From Streptomyces diastatochromogenes (GTDB taxonomy: Bacteria; Actinomycetota; Actinomycetes; Streptomycetales; Streptomycetaceae): a stretch of DNA of 50,295 nt. The stretch spans positions 1-50,295 of the forward strand of contig LIQL01000105.1 of NCBI GenBank assembly GCA_001418405.1. The letters run 5' to 3'. Each line of letters starts with the position of its first letter. Position 1 is the first letter of the stretch. Shown here one piece after another: positions 1 to 9,231 of this stretch. The position numbers were made by a program, and so were the translations under genes. The notes beneath the pieces are model-generated. The model did no database searches. It had not been told where the DNA came from and was given only the letters and a program-made list of their open reading frames with translations.

Positions 1-486
1 GCGGCCGAGGCGGTGCCCGACCCGTCGTACGACATCGTCTACACCGGGATCGGTGCGGTGAATTGGCTTCCTGACCTGGTGGGTTGGGCCGAGACCGCGG
101 CGTCGTTGGTGGCGCCGGGCGGTTTCCTCTATCTCGCCGAATTCCACCCGCTGGGCGACGTGCTGGACGAGGAGACCGGTTCGCGCGTCGCCTTCGACTA
201 CTTCCGGCGCGAGGCGTGGGACGAGGAAACGTCCGGCAGTTACACGGACTTCGGGGCGCAGACGGTGCACAACAGGAGCGTCGAATGGCAGCACTCCCTG
301 GGGGAGGTGGTCAGCGCGGTGGCGGCGGCCGGGTTGCGGATCGCGTTCCTGCACGAGCACGACATGACGCTGTTCCAGCGGTTCGGCGTGCTGCGGCGGG
401 GCGAGGACGGCTTCTACCGGTTCCCGGAGGACCGGCCCCGCATTCCGCTGATGTACTCCCTGAAGGCGACGAAGCCGGCGGCCTGA
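1..486 (+). CDS. Class I SAM-dependent methyltransferase, 3' part only
   Basis: The reading frame is open from the first base of the window, so the 5' end of the gene, including the glycine-rich SAM motif I, lies outside. What remains is the second half of a class I methyltransferase. The segment reading DIVYTGIGAVNWLPDL is a typical motif-IV region, followed by APGGFLYLAEFHP, the usual post-IV strand and helix. The C-terminal stretch RPRIPLMYSLKATK is the last core strand. About 160 residues are visible. The substrate cannot be inferred. It is separated from the next gene by about 290 bp and reads in the same direction. Family level is well supported; function is not. Confidence 0.75.
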   Translation, partial: AAEAVPDPSYDIVYTGIGAVNWLPDLVGWAETAASLVAPGGFLYLAEFHPLGDVLDEETGSRVAFDYFRREAWDEETSGSYTDFGAQTVHNRSVEWQHSLGEVVSAVAAAGLRIAFLHEHDMTLFQRFGVLRRGEDGFYRFPEDRPRIPLMYSLKATKPAA

Positions 487-621
487 AGCCGGCGGCCTGA
501 CGGGGCGTCGGCCTGACGGGGCGCCGGCGGGCCCGTTGGGCCGCGGAGCCCGCCGGGGTCGGCGCGTCGCTGGCCGGTTACTGTGGCGAACGGCCCGGTC
601 GGTTTCGGTCGGCCGCCCCGG

Positions 622-638
622 GGGCCGGCCTTCGGCCC
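622..638 (+). terminator. Weak GC hairpin downstream of methyltransferase
   Basis: GGGCCG (622-627) pairs with CGGCCC (633-638) around a 5-nt loop, between the methyltransferase and the lipoprotein gene. There is no U-run. It is a plausible Streptomyces-type terminator but weak evidence. The rest of 487-778 holds only short GC-rich direct repeats of CGGCCTGACGGGGCG type and no gene. Confidence 0.3.
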
Positions 639-778
639 TCCGGCCTTGAGGGGACCGGCCGTGGTCGGCGGCCCCAAGGGACGGCGGGGAGCGACCACTT
701 CGAGCCCGGCGCCGGTCCGCGAGGATGCGGGCGGCGCCGGTGGGCTCGGCAACCAACACTGCAACGGGGGTTTTGTCC

Positions 779-1855
779 GTGCGCGTACGCAGACGGATGG
801 CTGGTGCCGCGGGCGTGAGCGCGCTCGTGCTGATGGCCGTGGGGTGCGGCGGACCGGCCGCCAAGCCGGGCCCGGGGGCGTCCGCCGAGCGCGTGACGCC
901 CGCCGAGCCGCTGCCGATGGTGTCCGCGGCCCGCGCCGCCACCTGGACCGGCACGGACCACACGGCGCGCCCGCTGCGCCTCAAGCCGACCCGGTTGGCC
1001 CGGGGGCACCCCTCGGACCTCGCGCACATCCGGTTGGACGACGACCTCAAGGGGATGGTCCCGTACTACCTCACCGTGTCCTACACCAACACCGGTAAGG
1101 CCGCGGTCAGTCAGGTGTACCCGGAGCGGAACTTCTCCCTCACCGGAGTGGACGGCAAGGCCGGCGAGCAGCTGTCGTTGTTCCGCACCGACCCGCTGGC
1201 CACCGGCAACGGGCTGCCGCCGGAGTGCCAGGAGGCCGGGAAGGCCACGCTGGCCGCCGGCGAGACCTCGGCGGTCTGCCAGATCTTCATGCTCCCCAAG
1301 GGGCTGAAGCCGGGCAACGTCTCCTACAAGGACGACGGCGGCGACACCCTGCTGTGGCAGATCGGCGGCGCGCTCCAGGGCGCGCACGGGGTGCTGCCCG
1401 CGCACCGGCCGGCCGACGCGGTCACCACGGACAGCGACCGCCGCACGGCCACCGTCCTGGCCACCCCGAAGAGCGTCCGCCCGGGTTCCCCGGCCGATCT
1501 GAGCCGCTACGACCTGGACGCGGACCAGAAGAAGCTCGTCCCGTACTTCGTGACGGTGGTGTACCGGAACACGGGCACCCAGGACCTGCTCCCCAGCCTC
1601 AACGACAGCCTGACGCTGACCGGCGTCAGCGGTCAGCAGGCACGGAAGACGGTCTTCTTGGACATCGGCGGCCCCGGCGTCCCCCACTGCCCGGAGGCGG
1701 TGCCCCACAAGATGCTCAAGCCGGGCGCCACGGTGACCGAGTGCACCGTTCACATGCTGCCGAAGGGCGACCCGCCGGCCTCGTTGACGTTCCAGGGCAG
1801 CGGCGACGGCGCGCAGCCGGTCACCTGGCGGGCGGCGGCCGACGACCCGCAGTAG
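779..1855 (+). CDS. Putative secreted lipoprotein with two tandem homologous domains
   Basis: A basic N-terminus (VRVRRRMAG) is followed by a hydrophobic stretch and the lipobox-like sequence LMAVGC, so export and lipid anchoring at Cys are likely. The GTG at 779 is preferred because a GGGGG run precedes it at ribosome-binding distance and it places the signal peptide at the very N-terminus; an ATG at 725 is the longer alternative. The mature part contains two similar halves. VPYYLTVSYTNTG and VPYFVTVVYRNTG match, and so do CQIFMLPKGLKPG and CTVHMLPKGDPP, with paired Cys in each half suggesting disulfides. This suggests two immunoglobulin-like beta domains of the kind seen in DUF4352-type secreted proteins. 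No enzymatic motif is visible. It probably works at the cell surface; the function is unknown. Confidence 0.75.
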   Translation: MRVRRRMAGAAGVSALVLMAVGCGGPAAKPGPGASAERVTPAEPLPMVSAARAATWTGTDHTARPLRLKPTRLARGHPSDLAHIRLDDDLKGMVPYYLTVSYTNTGKAAVSQVYPERNFSLTGVDGKAGEQLSLFRTDPLATGNGLPPECQEAGKATLAAGETSAVCQIFMLPKGLKPGNVSYKDDGGDTLLWQIGGALQGAHGVLPAHRPADAVTTDSDRRTATVLATPKSVRPGSPADLSRYDLDADQKKLVPYFVTVVYRNTGTQDLLPSLNDSLTLTGVSGQQARKTVFLDIGGPGVPHCPEAVPHKMLKPGATVTECTVHMLPKGDPPASLTFQGSGDGAQPVTWRAAADDPQ

Positions 1856-1934
1856 CCGACCCGGAGTCGACGGGCCGGTGCGGGGGCGGGAGCGGGCGTC
1901 GGAGGCCGCGGGTGCGGGCCCCGACGCCCCTCGG

Positions 1935-4073
1935 TCACGGCGTGGCGGTCGCGCCGCGCCGCGCCAACAGCGGCCCGAAGTCCGGGTCGTGGCCGACCAC
2001 CGCCCGGAACGCCGCCATCGGGTCGACGCTGTTGCCGCGGCTGAGCAACTCGCGCCGGAACACCTCGCCGCTCTCGCGGACCGTCCGGCCGTTCTCGCGG
2101 AACCAGCGCACGGTGTCCGCGTCCAGGACCTCCGCCCACCGGTACCCGTAGTAGCCGGCCGCGTAGCCACCGCCGAAGACATGCGCGAAGTAGCCCGTCC
2201 GGTAGCGCGGCGGGATCGCCGGATGGGCCAGCCCGTGCCGCGCCAGCACGGCGGTCTCGAACGCCGCCACGCCGGCCGCGTCGGGCAGTTCCGCGGCCGG
2301 CAGGGTGTGCCAGGCCCAGTCCAGGACGGCGGCGGACAGGTGCTCGACACTGTCGAAGCCCTCGCCGAATCGTTCCGCCTCCCGCAGCTTGGCCGGCAGT
2401 TCGGGCGGCATCGGCTCTCCGGTGCGGTGGTGCCGGGCGTATCGGGCCAGCACCTCGGGCCACTCCGCCCACATCTCGTTCACCTGCGACGGGAACTCGA
2501 CGAAGTCCCGCGGCACTTCGGTGCCCGCCAGCAACGGGTAGCGCACGTCGGAGAACAAGCCGTGCAGCGCGTGCCCGAACTCGTGGAAGAGGGTGGTGAC
2601 CTCGTGCCAGTTCAGCAGCACCGGCTCGCCCGCCGCCGGTTTGGCGATGTTCAGGTTGTTGACCACCACGGGCCGCTGCCCCAACAGGTGTGACTGCGTG
2701 ACCAGTTCGTTCATCCAGGCGCCGCCGCGCTTGGATTCCCGGGCGTGGAAGTCGCCGACGTACAGGCCGAGGGGGCCGCCGTCGGCGTCGTGCACCTCGA
2801 AGACCCGGGCGTCCGGGTGGTACGCGACCAGATCGGGGCGCTCGGTGAAGGTGATCCCGTACACCAGGGTGGCCGCGTGGAAGACGCCGTCCCGCAGGAC
2901 CGCCTCCAGCTCCAGATAGGGGCGCAGCGCGGCCGCATCGAGGTCGAACCGCTGCCTGCGCACCCGCTCGGCGAAGAACTGCCAGTCGGCGGCGCCGACT
3001 TCCGGCACACCGGCGGCCGCCGCCAACGCCGCGCCCTCCCGCTCGGCATGGGCCACCGCCGGGCCGATCAGCTTGTCGAACATCTCCTCCACGGCGCCGG
3101 CCGTGCCCGCGGTCTGGTCCGCGACCTGCCAGGAAGCGTGGTGGGGATGGCCGAGCAGGGCCGCGCGCTCGGCCCGCAGCCGGGCCACGGTCACCGCGAC
3201 GGCCGCGTTGGCGGCGCCGCCGCGCCCCATGGAGGCGGCCAGCAGCCGCTCCCGCAGCGCGGCGTCCTCCAGGGCGGCGAGCTGCGGCTGGTTGGTGAAG
3301 TTCAGCAGGCTCAACACGAAGGCGCCGTCGTGCCCGAGGGCCCGGGCGTTCTCGGCGGCCGCGGCGATCTCGTCGGCGGGCAGCCCGGCCAGCTCCTCGG
3401 CGCGGTCCACCACCAGCGCGGCCGCCGCGGTGTCGGCCCGCAGGTTCTGCTGGAACTCCGTGCACAGGGTCGCGAGTCGCGCGTTCAGCTCCCGCAGCCG
3501 CTGCTGCTGCGCGGGCGCCAGCCGGGCCCCGGCCCGCACCCGCGCGCCATGGTGCCGCGTCAACAGGCGCGCCTGCTCCTCGTCCAGCCCGAGCCCGTCC
3601 CGGCCGTCGTGGAGCGCCGCCAAACGGGCGAAGAGGGCCGGATCGAGCAGCAGCGCGTCCTCGTGGGCGGCCAGCCGCGGCACGATCTCCGCCTCCAGCT
3701 CCTGGGTGGCCCGGTCGGCGTCGGCGTTCGCCTTGTTGAAGAACACCGCGGACACCCGCCGCAGCACCGCACCGCTGCGCTCCAGCGCCACCACGGTGTT
3801 CTCGAACGTCGGCGGGTCGGGGATCGCCCCGATGGCGGCCACTTCGGCGAGTTGCTCGTCGACGCCCCGCTCGAAGGCGGGCCGGAAGTGCTCGTGCCGG
3901 ATGCGGGCGAAGGGCGGCAGCCCGTAGGGGAGTTCGCTCGCCGTGAAGAAGGGGTTCGACGCCGCGTCGTCCGCGTGCCGTCCTGCCGCGGCCGGAGCGG
4001 ACGCGGATCGCGCGTTCGCCTCCGCCGCCGTCGGGGAACTGGGACTCGTCTCGGTGCTCTTCGCAGAAGTCAC
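1935..4073 (-). CDS. M3 family oligopeptidase / peptidyl-dipeptidase
   Basis: This zinc metallopeptidase of the thimet oligopeptidase/Dcp family should cleave short peptides in the cytoplasm. The catalytic signature HEFGHALHGLF supplies two zinc histidines and the catalytic Glu. A downstream VEFPSQVNEMW segment supplies the third ligand (Glu). The start is placed at GTG 4073 (VTSAKSTETS), giving about 712 residues, close to the family's usual 680-710. An upstream ATG would add about 81 low-complexity residues that look non-coding. The N-terminal 50 residues are Ala/Ser-rich and no signal peptide is seen. It stands alone: the gene upstream on the same strand is the WD40 protein, whose hairpin terminator lies between them. 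Confidence 0.9.
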   Translation of the reverse strand: MTSAKSTETSPSSPTAAEANARSASAPAAAGRHADDAASNPFFTASELPYGLPPFARIRHEHFRPAFERGVDEQLAEVAAIGAIPDPPTFENTVVALERSGAVLRRVSAVFFNKANADADRATQELEAEIVPRLAAHEDALLLDPALFARLAALHDGRDGLGLDEEQARLLTRHHGARVRAGARLAPAQQQRLRELNARLATLCTEFQQNLRADTAAAALVVDRAEELAGLPADEIAAAAENARALGHDGAFVLSLLNFTNQPQLAALEDAALRERLLAASMGRGGAANAAVAVTVARLRAERAALLGHPHHASWQVADQTAGTAGAVEEMFDKLIGPAVAHAEREGAALAAAAGVPEVGAADWQFFAERVRRQRFDLDAAALRPYLELEAVLRDGVFHAATLVYGITFTERPDLVAYHPDARVFEVHDADGGPLGLYVGDFHARESKRGGAWMNELVTQSHLLGQRPVVVNNLNIAKPAAGEPVLLNWHEVTTLFHEFGHALHGLFSDVRYPLLAGTEVPRDFVEFPSQVNEMWAEWPEVLARYARHHRTGEPMPPELPAKLREAERFGEGFDSVEHLSAAVLDWAWHTLPAAELPDAAGVAAFETAVLARHGLAHPAIPPRYRTGYFAHVFGGGYAAGYYGYRWAEVLDADTVRWFRENGRTVRESGEVFRRELLSRGNSVDPMAAFRAVVGHDPDFGPLLARRGATATP

Positions 4074-4192
4074 GGAGCCCGACCCTACGCGCGCCACCGG
4101 CCCGCGGCCCGGCGCTTTACCCGCCCTATGACGCCTGATCATGGCGTCCCCGCCACCGCCCGCAGGGGTCGCTCCGGCCGCCCGGCGGCATG

Positions 4193-4237
4193 AAAACGCC
4201 CGATCGCTGGCGACGGGGGATGCACCAGCGATCGGGC
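4193..4237 (-). terminator. Intrinsic terminator of the WD40 gene
   Basis: A perfect 13-bp inverted repeat (4198-4210 with 4225-4237, loop 14 nt) reads GCCCGATCGCTGG in its left arm. Read on the minus strand it is followed directly by GTTTTC, so it has the stem plus U-run of an intrinsic terminator. It lies about 107 nt past the stop codon of the WD40 protein. Confidence 0.75.
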
Positions 4238-4343
4238 TACGACCCAGCCTAGCAAGGCTGCCCCTGTGACGGGAGTCAACTGCCGAATTGCCTGGCGGAG
4301 TTGTGACCGGTTTCACGCCTCCCGGCCGTGTCCCGCGCGCCGC

Positions 4344-7300
4344 CTACCCGCCGCACGGCGGCGCGTACGACAGGTGCGGCAGGTACTCGTGCCACTTCTC
4401 CGGCGTCAGAACACCCCTGGTCGTGGCGCAGATGCGGCGGATCGCCCCGTCGGTGTCCAGGTCCCACAGCCGCACGGTGCCGGCACCACTGGACACGCCG
4501 AGCAGATGGCTCGTCGGACTGAACGACAAGAAGTTGCCGGTCTTGGCGTTCGGGCTGGTCGCCTGGCCGATGGCGGCGGCCCGGGACGGGACCGCGACGT
4601 TCCAGAACCGGACCGTGTTGTCGTTGCCGCCGCTCGCCAACGTGTGGCCGTCCTTGCTGAACGTCAACGACACCACCGCCTCGGTGTGACCGGTCAGCGG
4701 CGGGCCCAGCCGCGTCGCCGCACGCGGATCGGCGGTGTTCCACAGGCGAACGGTGTCGTCGTCGCTGCCACTGGCCAGCGTGCGGCCGTCCTGACTGAAC
4801 GCGAGCACGTTGACGGGACCCAGGTGCCCGCGCAGCGGCGCGCCGAGCCCGGTGGCGTGCGCCGGGTCGGTGGTGTTCCACAGCCGGATCGTGTCGTCCG
4901 CGCTGCCGCTGGCCAGTGTGCGGCCGTCCGGGCTGAAGACGAGGGAGTTGACGTACCCCTGGTGACCGGTGAGGAGCCCACCGAGGCGCCGCGGGTGCGC
5001 CGGGTCCTCGATGCTCCACAACTGGACGGTGAAGTCGCCGTAGGCGGTGGCCAACGTGCGCCCGTCGGGGCTGAACGCGACCGTGTCCGGGCCCGCGAAC
5101 CGGATCGGCAGCGTGAGGGGCGGCCCGTGCGGCACCGGCCGGGACGGGTCGGCGACGTTCCACAACTGGACCGCCGGGCTGGGGCTGCCCGTCCGCACCG
5201 CCAGGGTGCGGCCGTCGGGCGAGAACGCCACCGCGTAGACGTTGCCCCCCTTCCCGGACCGGAAGGGCTCGCCCAGTTCCACGGGCCGCTTGGGCGACGC
5301 CACGCTCCACAGCCGCACCTTCTGGTCCCGGGCGGCCGTGGCCAGCACCTTCCCGTCCGGGCGGAACGCACCGATCCGACCGACCATGCTGGACGTCGGA
5401 ATCGACCACAGCCGCACCTTGCTGTCACCGCTGCCGGTCGCGAGGGTCCGCCCGTCGGGGCTGAAGCCCACGGCGTACATCTCCCCGCTGCTGCCCGCCA
5501 GGGGCTCCCCGACCTGCGACGGGAACGCCGGATCGCTGACGTTCCACAGGCTCGCCGAACTGTCCGCGCTGCCGGCGGCGAGCATGCTGCCGTCGGGGCT
5601 GAACGCCACGGACCACATCGGACCCGTGTGGCCGGTCAGCGGCGCGCCGAGCGGCTCCGGGTGCTGCGGATCGGCCACGTCCCACAGCCGGACGGTGTCG
5701 TCGGCGCTGCCGCTGGCCAGCGTGCGGCCGTCGGGGCTGAACGCCACGGAGTGCACCGTGGCCGAGTGGCCGGTCAGCACCGTGTCGACCGGCGTCGGAC
5801 GCCGCCGGTCGGCCACGTCCCACAGCCGGATCGCGTTGTCGTCGCCGCCCGCCGCCAGCGTCCGCCCGTCGGGGCTGAACGCCACGGAGCGCACCGCGGC
5901 CGTCGGGCCGGTCAACGAGGCGAGCGCCCGCGGGCGCTGCCGGTCGCCGACGTCCCACAGGCGCACGGTGCGCCCCTCGGTGGCCGCGGCCAGGGTGCGG
6001 CCGTCCGGGCTGAACGCGACCAGGTAGACCGTGCCGTCGTGGCCGGCGATCGGCGCGCCGATCGGCTCCGGGTGGCGGGGGTCCCGCACGTCCCACAGCC
6101 GGATCGTGCCGTCGTCCGAGGCGCTGGCGAGGCTCTGCCCGTCCGGACTGAAGACGGCGGCGCTCACCCAGCTGGAATGACCGGTCAGCGGCGCGCCCAG
6201 CGGCTTGGGGCGGGCCCGGTCCGACACGTCCCACAGGCGGACGGTCCGGTCGTAGCTGGCGGTGGCCAGCAGCCGGCCGTTCGGGCTGAACGACGTCAGG
6301 TACACGGCGCCGGTGTGGCCCAGCAGCGGCGTGGCCAACGGCGCGTTCACGATCGAGACCAGCCGGTTGTTCGTGCCCTCGTCGTCGGGCCGCAGCCCGT
6401 GCGCCACCAGGTCCAGTTGCGCGGAGAGGGACGGATCCGTGTACTGCGCGCGGTCGGCCTGCGCCAACACCTGCTCGAAGACGGTGTCGTCGCGCTGCCG
6501 CCACGCGACGACCGCCGCGCCGACGGCCACCATCGCCATGACGACCAGGGCCGCCACCGCACCGCGACTGAGCCAGACCACGCGTCGGCGCAGCCGCACC
6601 GAAGCGGCCAGGAACTCCACCGCACTGCGGGTGAGGAAGGTGTCGCCGGCGGATTGCGCCCAGGTGCGCGCCTGTTCCAGCCGGGAACCCCGGTAGAGCA
6701 GCGACGCGTCGCGGTCCGAGCCCTCCCAGGCCCGACCGTCCTCCTCCAGCCGCTGGCGCAGCAGATTGCCGTTGCGGTCCTCGTCGATCCAGTCGCGCAG
6801 CCGCGGCCAGGCGTGCAGCAGCGCCTCGTGGGTGATCTCCACGGCCTCCGCGTCGAGCGTCACCAAACGGGCGTGCACCAGCGCTTCGAGCGACTCCTCC
6901 GTCTTGTCGGGGTCCGTCGACTCGTCCGCCAACTGGCGCCGGGTCCCCCGCCGCCGCGTGGCCTGAGTGTCCTCGCCCAGCCGGACGAGCCGCAGCAGGA
7001 GCAGGCGCGCAGCGGTGCGCGCGGTCGGATCGAGACCGGTCCAGGCCCGTTCGGCGGTCGCCGCCACCGCACCCTGGATGCCGCCCGCCGCACGGTAGCC
7101 GGCCAGCGTCAACCGCCCCGCGGACCGCCGCTGCCAGGTGGCGAGCAGGGCGTGCGAGAGCAGCGGCAGCACCCCCGCGTCGTGCGACCCGCCGGGGCCG
7201 TCGATGCTCACCTCCCGGACGATCAGCTCCGCCAGGCCCGGTTCGAGTTCCAGGCCGACGGCCTTGGCCGGACGGGTCACCGCCTCGCGCAGCTCCGCCG

Positions 7301-8363
7301 TGGTCAGCGGGCCGAGCACCATATGCCGGTGCTGTAGCGCGTCGGCGAGCTCCGGATGGCCCAGGCACTGCTCGTAGAAGTCGGCGCGTATGCCGAGGAT
7401 GACCAGCGCCGGGGCGGGGCCGTCGGCGTCGGTGGGCGTGCACGCGGCGTGCAGCAGCCGGATGAAGGCGCGCCGGGCCGCCTCGTCGGAACAGAGGGTG
7501 AACGCCTCCTCGAACTGGTCCACGATCACCACCGGCCGGGCGCCGGACGCCCGGCCCCCCGCCCAGGCCGTGGTCGCGGCCCGCACCGCGGAGCCGAACC
7601 GCACCGGGTCCGACTCCTCGGCGCCGGGCCCGTCCGCACCGGCCAGGACCGGCACCAGCTCGGGGATCCGCCGGGCCACCTCCGCCAGCGGATCACCCCC
7701 CGGCACCAACTGCAGCACCTGCCGCCCCCGGCCCGCTCCGTCACCCAGGGCGCCGTTCTCCAACGCGGGCACCAGGCCGGCGTTGAGCAACGAGGACTTC
7801 CCCGCCCCCGAAGCGCCCACCAGCATCACCAGCCCGCCCGTCTTCTCCGCCGCCCGCAACTGCGCGACGAGGGCGTCCAGGCTCCGCTCCCGGCCGAAGA
7901 ACCATCGGGCGTCCTGCTGACGGTAGGAGGCCAACCCCCGGTAGGGGCAGACGCCGGCGACGGCGGCGGCCTCGGCCGGGGCGCGCTCCTCCTCCTGCGC
8001 GGCCGTCGCGGTGCGGTCACCGACCGGATCGGCGACCGCACGCTCCCACAGGCGCTGCCACTGCGCCATGTCGTACAGTCCCGCGGACACCGGCGCGGGC
8101 CGCGCCCGCCGGGCCTCCGGGATCAGGACGTGCAGCACCGCGGCGAGCGCGGCGAACTGCGCGGGGACGTTCTTGGCCCGCCGCCAGTCGCTGATCCGCT
8201 GCACGGACACCCGCACCGGCCGCCCTCGCTCGTCGACCCGCTGCAACCGGACGACGGACTCGGCCACCTTCTTCAGGGGAGGGTTGCCCGCCTCCTTGTA
8301 GAGCAGCGCGAGACGTTCCGCGAAGGCCGTGCGTGCCCCTGAGTCGGAACTCAAGGTCTCCAC
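4344..8363 (-). CDS. HTH / nSTAND NTPase / WD40-repeat protein, 1339 aa
   Basis: Residues about 9-90 form a helix-turn-helix-like domain typical of Streptomyces nSTAND proteins (motif VSVQRISDWRRAKNVP). A linker is followed by CPYRGLASYR, the usual opening of an nSTAND1 NTPase. Walker A is GASGAGKSS (about 183-191) and Walker B is VVIVDQFEE (about 278-286). A single hydrophobic segment near residues 598-622 could span the membrane. Residues about 660-1339 contain 14 WD-like units of the form FSPDGRTLASGSADDTVRLWDV, enough for two seven-bladed propellers. Units 8-10 and 14 are degenerate. Start is GTG 8363, behind a GGGGGAAG ribosome-binding site. STAND proteins act as signal-gated switches and some are antiphage sensors. 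The ligand is unknown. Confidence 0.88.
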   Translation of the reverse strand: METLSSDSGARTAFAERLALLYKEAGNPPLKKVAESVVRLQRVDERGRPVRVSVQRISDWRRAKNVPAQFAALAAVLHVLIPEARRARPAPVSAGLYDMAQWQRLWERAVADPVGDRTATAAQEEERAPAEAAAVAGVCPYRGLASYRQQDARWFFGRERSLDALVAQLRAAEKTGGLVMLVGASGAGKSSLLNAGLVPALENGALGDGAGRGRQVLQLVPGGDPLAEVARRIPELVPVLAGADGPGAEESDPVRFGSAVRAATTAWAGGRASGARPVVIVDQFEEAFTLCSDEAARRAFIRLLHAACTPTDADGPAPALVILGIRADFYEQCLGHPELADALQHRHMVLGPLTTAELREAVTRPAKAVGLELEPGLAELIVREVSIDGPGGSHDAGVLPLLSHALLATWQRRSAGRLTLAGYRAAGGIQGAVAATAERAWTGLDPTARTAARLLLLRLVRLGEDTQATRRRGTRRQLADESTDPDKTEESLEALVHARLVTLDAEAVEITHEALLHAWPRLRDWIDEDRNGNLLRQRLEEDGRAWEGSDRDASLLYRGSRLEQARTWAQSAGDTFLTRSAVEFLAASVRLRRRVVWLSRGAVAALVVMAMVAVGAAVVAWRQRDDTVFEQVLAQADRAQYTDPSLSAQLDLVAHGLRPDDEGTNNRLVSIVNAPLATPLLGHTGAVYLTSFSPNGRLLATASYDRTVRLWDVSDRARPKPLGAPLTGHSSWVSAAVFSPDGQSLASASDDGTIRLWDVRDPRHPEPIGAPIAGHDGTVYLVAFSPDGRTLAAATEGRTVRLWDVGDRQRPRALASLTGPTAAVRSVAFSPDGRTLAAGGDDNAIRLWDVADRRRPTPVDTVLTGHSATVHSVAFSPDGRTLASGSADDTVRLWDVADPQHPEPLGAPLTGHTGPMWSVAFSPDGSMLAAGSADSSASLWNVSDPAFPSQVGEPLAGSSGEMYAVGFSPDGRTLATGSGDSKVRLWSIPTSSMVGRIGAFRPDGKVLATAARDQKVRLWSVASPKRPVELGEPFRSGKGGNVYAVAFSPDGRTLAVRTGSPSPAVQLWNVADPSRPVPHGPPLTLPIRFAGPDTVAFSPDGRTLATAYGDFTVQLWSIEDPAHPRRLGGLLTGHQGYVNSLVFSPDGRTLASGSADDTIRLWNTTDPAHATGLGAPLRGHLGPVNVLAFSQDGRTLASGSDDDTVRLWNTADPRAATRLGPPLTGHTEAVVSLTFSKDGHTLASGGNDNTVRFWNVAVPSRAAAIGQATSPNAKTGNFLSFSPTSHLLGVSSGAGTVRLWDLDTDGAIRRICATTRGVLTPEKWHEYLPHLSYAPPCGG

Positions 8364-8828
8364 CCCTTACTTCCCCCGCACCTGGACATCCGGACCGGAA
8401 AACTCACCTTAACCGGCTGACCTGCGACGAAGGGGTCCATCCGACGCCGGAACCTCCTCCCCGGAAGTCACAGCTGGCAGGATCACCACGCGGCAGGGCA
8501 GCAATCGGGTACTACCCGGACATGCCACTGGTTCAGCCCTCGGAGCGACACCTCTTGAGGCGCGATCCCGGTCCCCTGCCGTCCGATCCGCCCACTGCGG
8601 ATCGATGCCGCCTGTGCCGTTCGGCACCGGTCCCCACGAGGGGAGGGACCGGTGCCGAACGGCGCGGAGCTCACCGCCCCCTGATCGCGCTCGCCGCCGG
8701 ACACCGTGCGCAGCGGGCCGGAAGACCGGCGTCCGGCGCGACCGCCCGCACCATGACCCACCGGGCCGGCCCGGGCAAGCCACCCCCGCCTCCGACGGCG
8801 TGACGGAACTTCAGCACCCGGGAAACGC
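8364..8828. other. Intergenic region without a convincing gene
   Basis: Between the start of the WD40 gene and the tRNA terminator no frame shows protein-like composition or a ribosome-binding site. The only clear structure is the long inverted repeat at 8616-8663, listed separately. The promoter of the WD40 gene must lie in the left part, but I cannot pick out a -35/-10 pair. Confidence 0.5.
8616..8663. repeat. Perfect 19-bp inverted repeat, 10-nt loop
   Basis: Positions 8616-8634 are exactly complementary to 8645-8663. The arm begins GCCGTTCGGC and ends CCGGTCCC. It has no U-run. It could be a factor-independent terminator, an operator or a cruciform. Confidence 0.8.
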
Positions 8829-8868
8829 GTCAGGGGCCTGACCCGCTCTCGCGGATCAGGCCCCTGAC
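8829..8868 (-). terminator. Terminator of tRNA-Pro
   Basis: GTCAGGGGCCTGA (8829-8841) is a perfect complement of 8856-8868, with an inner CCGC/GCGG pairing. The hairpin ends 15 nt beyond the 3' end of the tRNA gene on the minus strand. Confidence 0.75.
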
Positions 8869-8882
8869 CTGTGTTCCTTCAG

Positions 8883-8956
8883 TCGGGGTGGCGGGATTTG
8901 AACCCACGACCTCTTCGTCCCGAACGAAGCGCGCTGCCAAGCTGCGCTACACCCCG
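8883..8956 (-). tRNA. tRNA-Pro (anticodon CGG)
   Basis: On the minus strand the acceptor arm CGGGGTG pairs with CACCCCG. The D-arm contains TAGCGCAGCTTGG, and the T-arm contains GGTTCAAATCC. The anticodon stem CTTCG/CGAAG encloses the loop TTCGGGA, giving anticodon CGG, which reads CCG proline codons. CCA is not encoded. The gene is 74 nt with discriminator A. Confidence 0.95.
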
Positions 8957-9231
8957 AAGCAACGAGCTCTACTTTAGCGGACTGATCCCCGTAGGTGAAA
9001 TCCGCTTTCGGTCGGCGACGGAAACCGCTCTGACCTGCGGTTTTGTTGGGAGGTGTGGAGGGGGCCTCGGGGTGACGGTGAGGCGCCGGGGGTCGCCTGG
9101 AGGGGGTAAGTGACGCAGGTCACGCCGAATTGGGGCGTGAATCCGGGTCCGGGGCACCGGCGGGCGCGTCGGGAACGCGCGCGGCCCCCGACCCTGGGTG
9201 CGGGGACGGGGGCCGGGGGTGCGCAGGTGGG

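Noticed and set aside
2745..4193. Long plus-strand open frame opposite the M3 peptidase
   Set aside because: Antisense shadow of a well-supported gene with HEFGH motif; codon bias does not fit the frame.
4266..7337. 1023-residue plus-strand open frame opposite the WD40 gene
   Set aside because: Its apparent repeats (VPQPDGVV...) are antisense translations of the WD40 units.
8333..8803. Plus-strand open frame in the WD40-tRNA spacer
   Set aside because: Low-complexity Pro/Arg/Gly-rich reading, no ribosome-binding site, and it spans the 19-bp inverted repeat.
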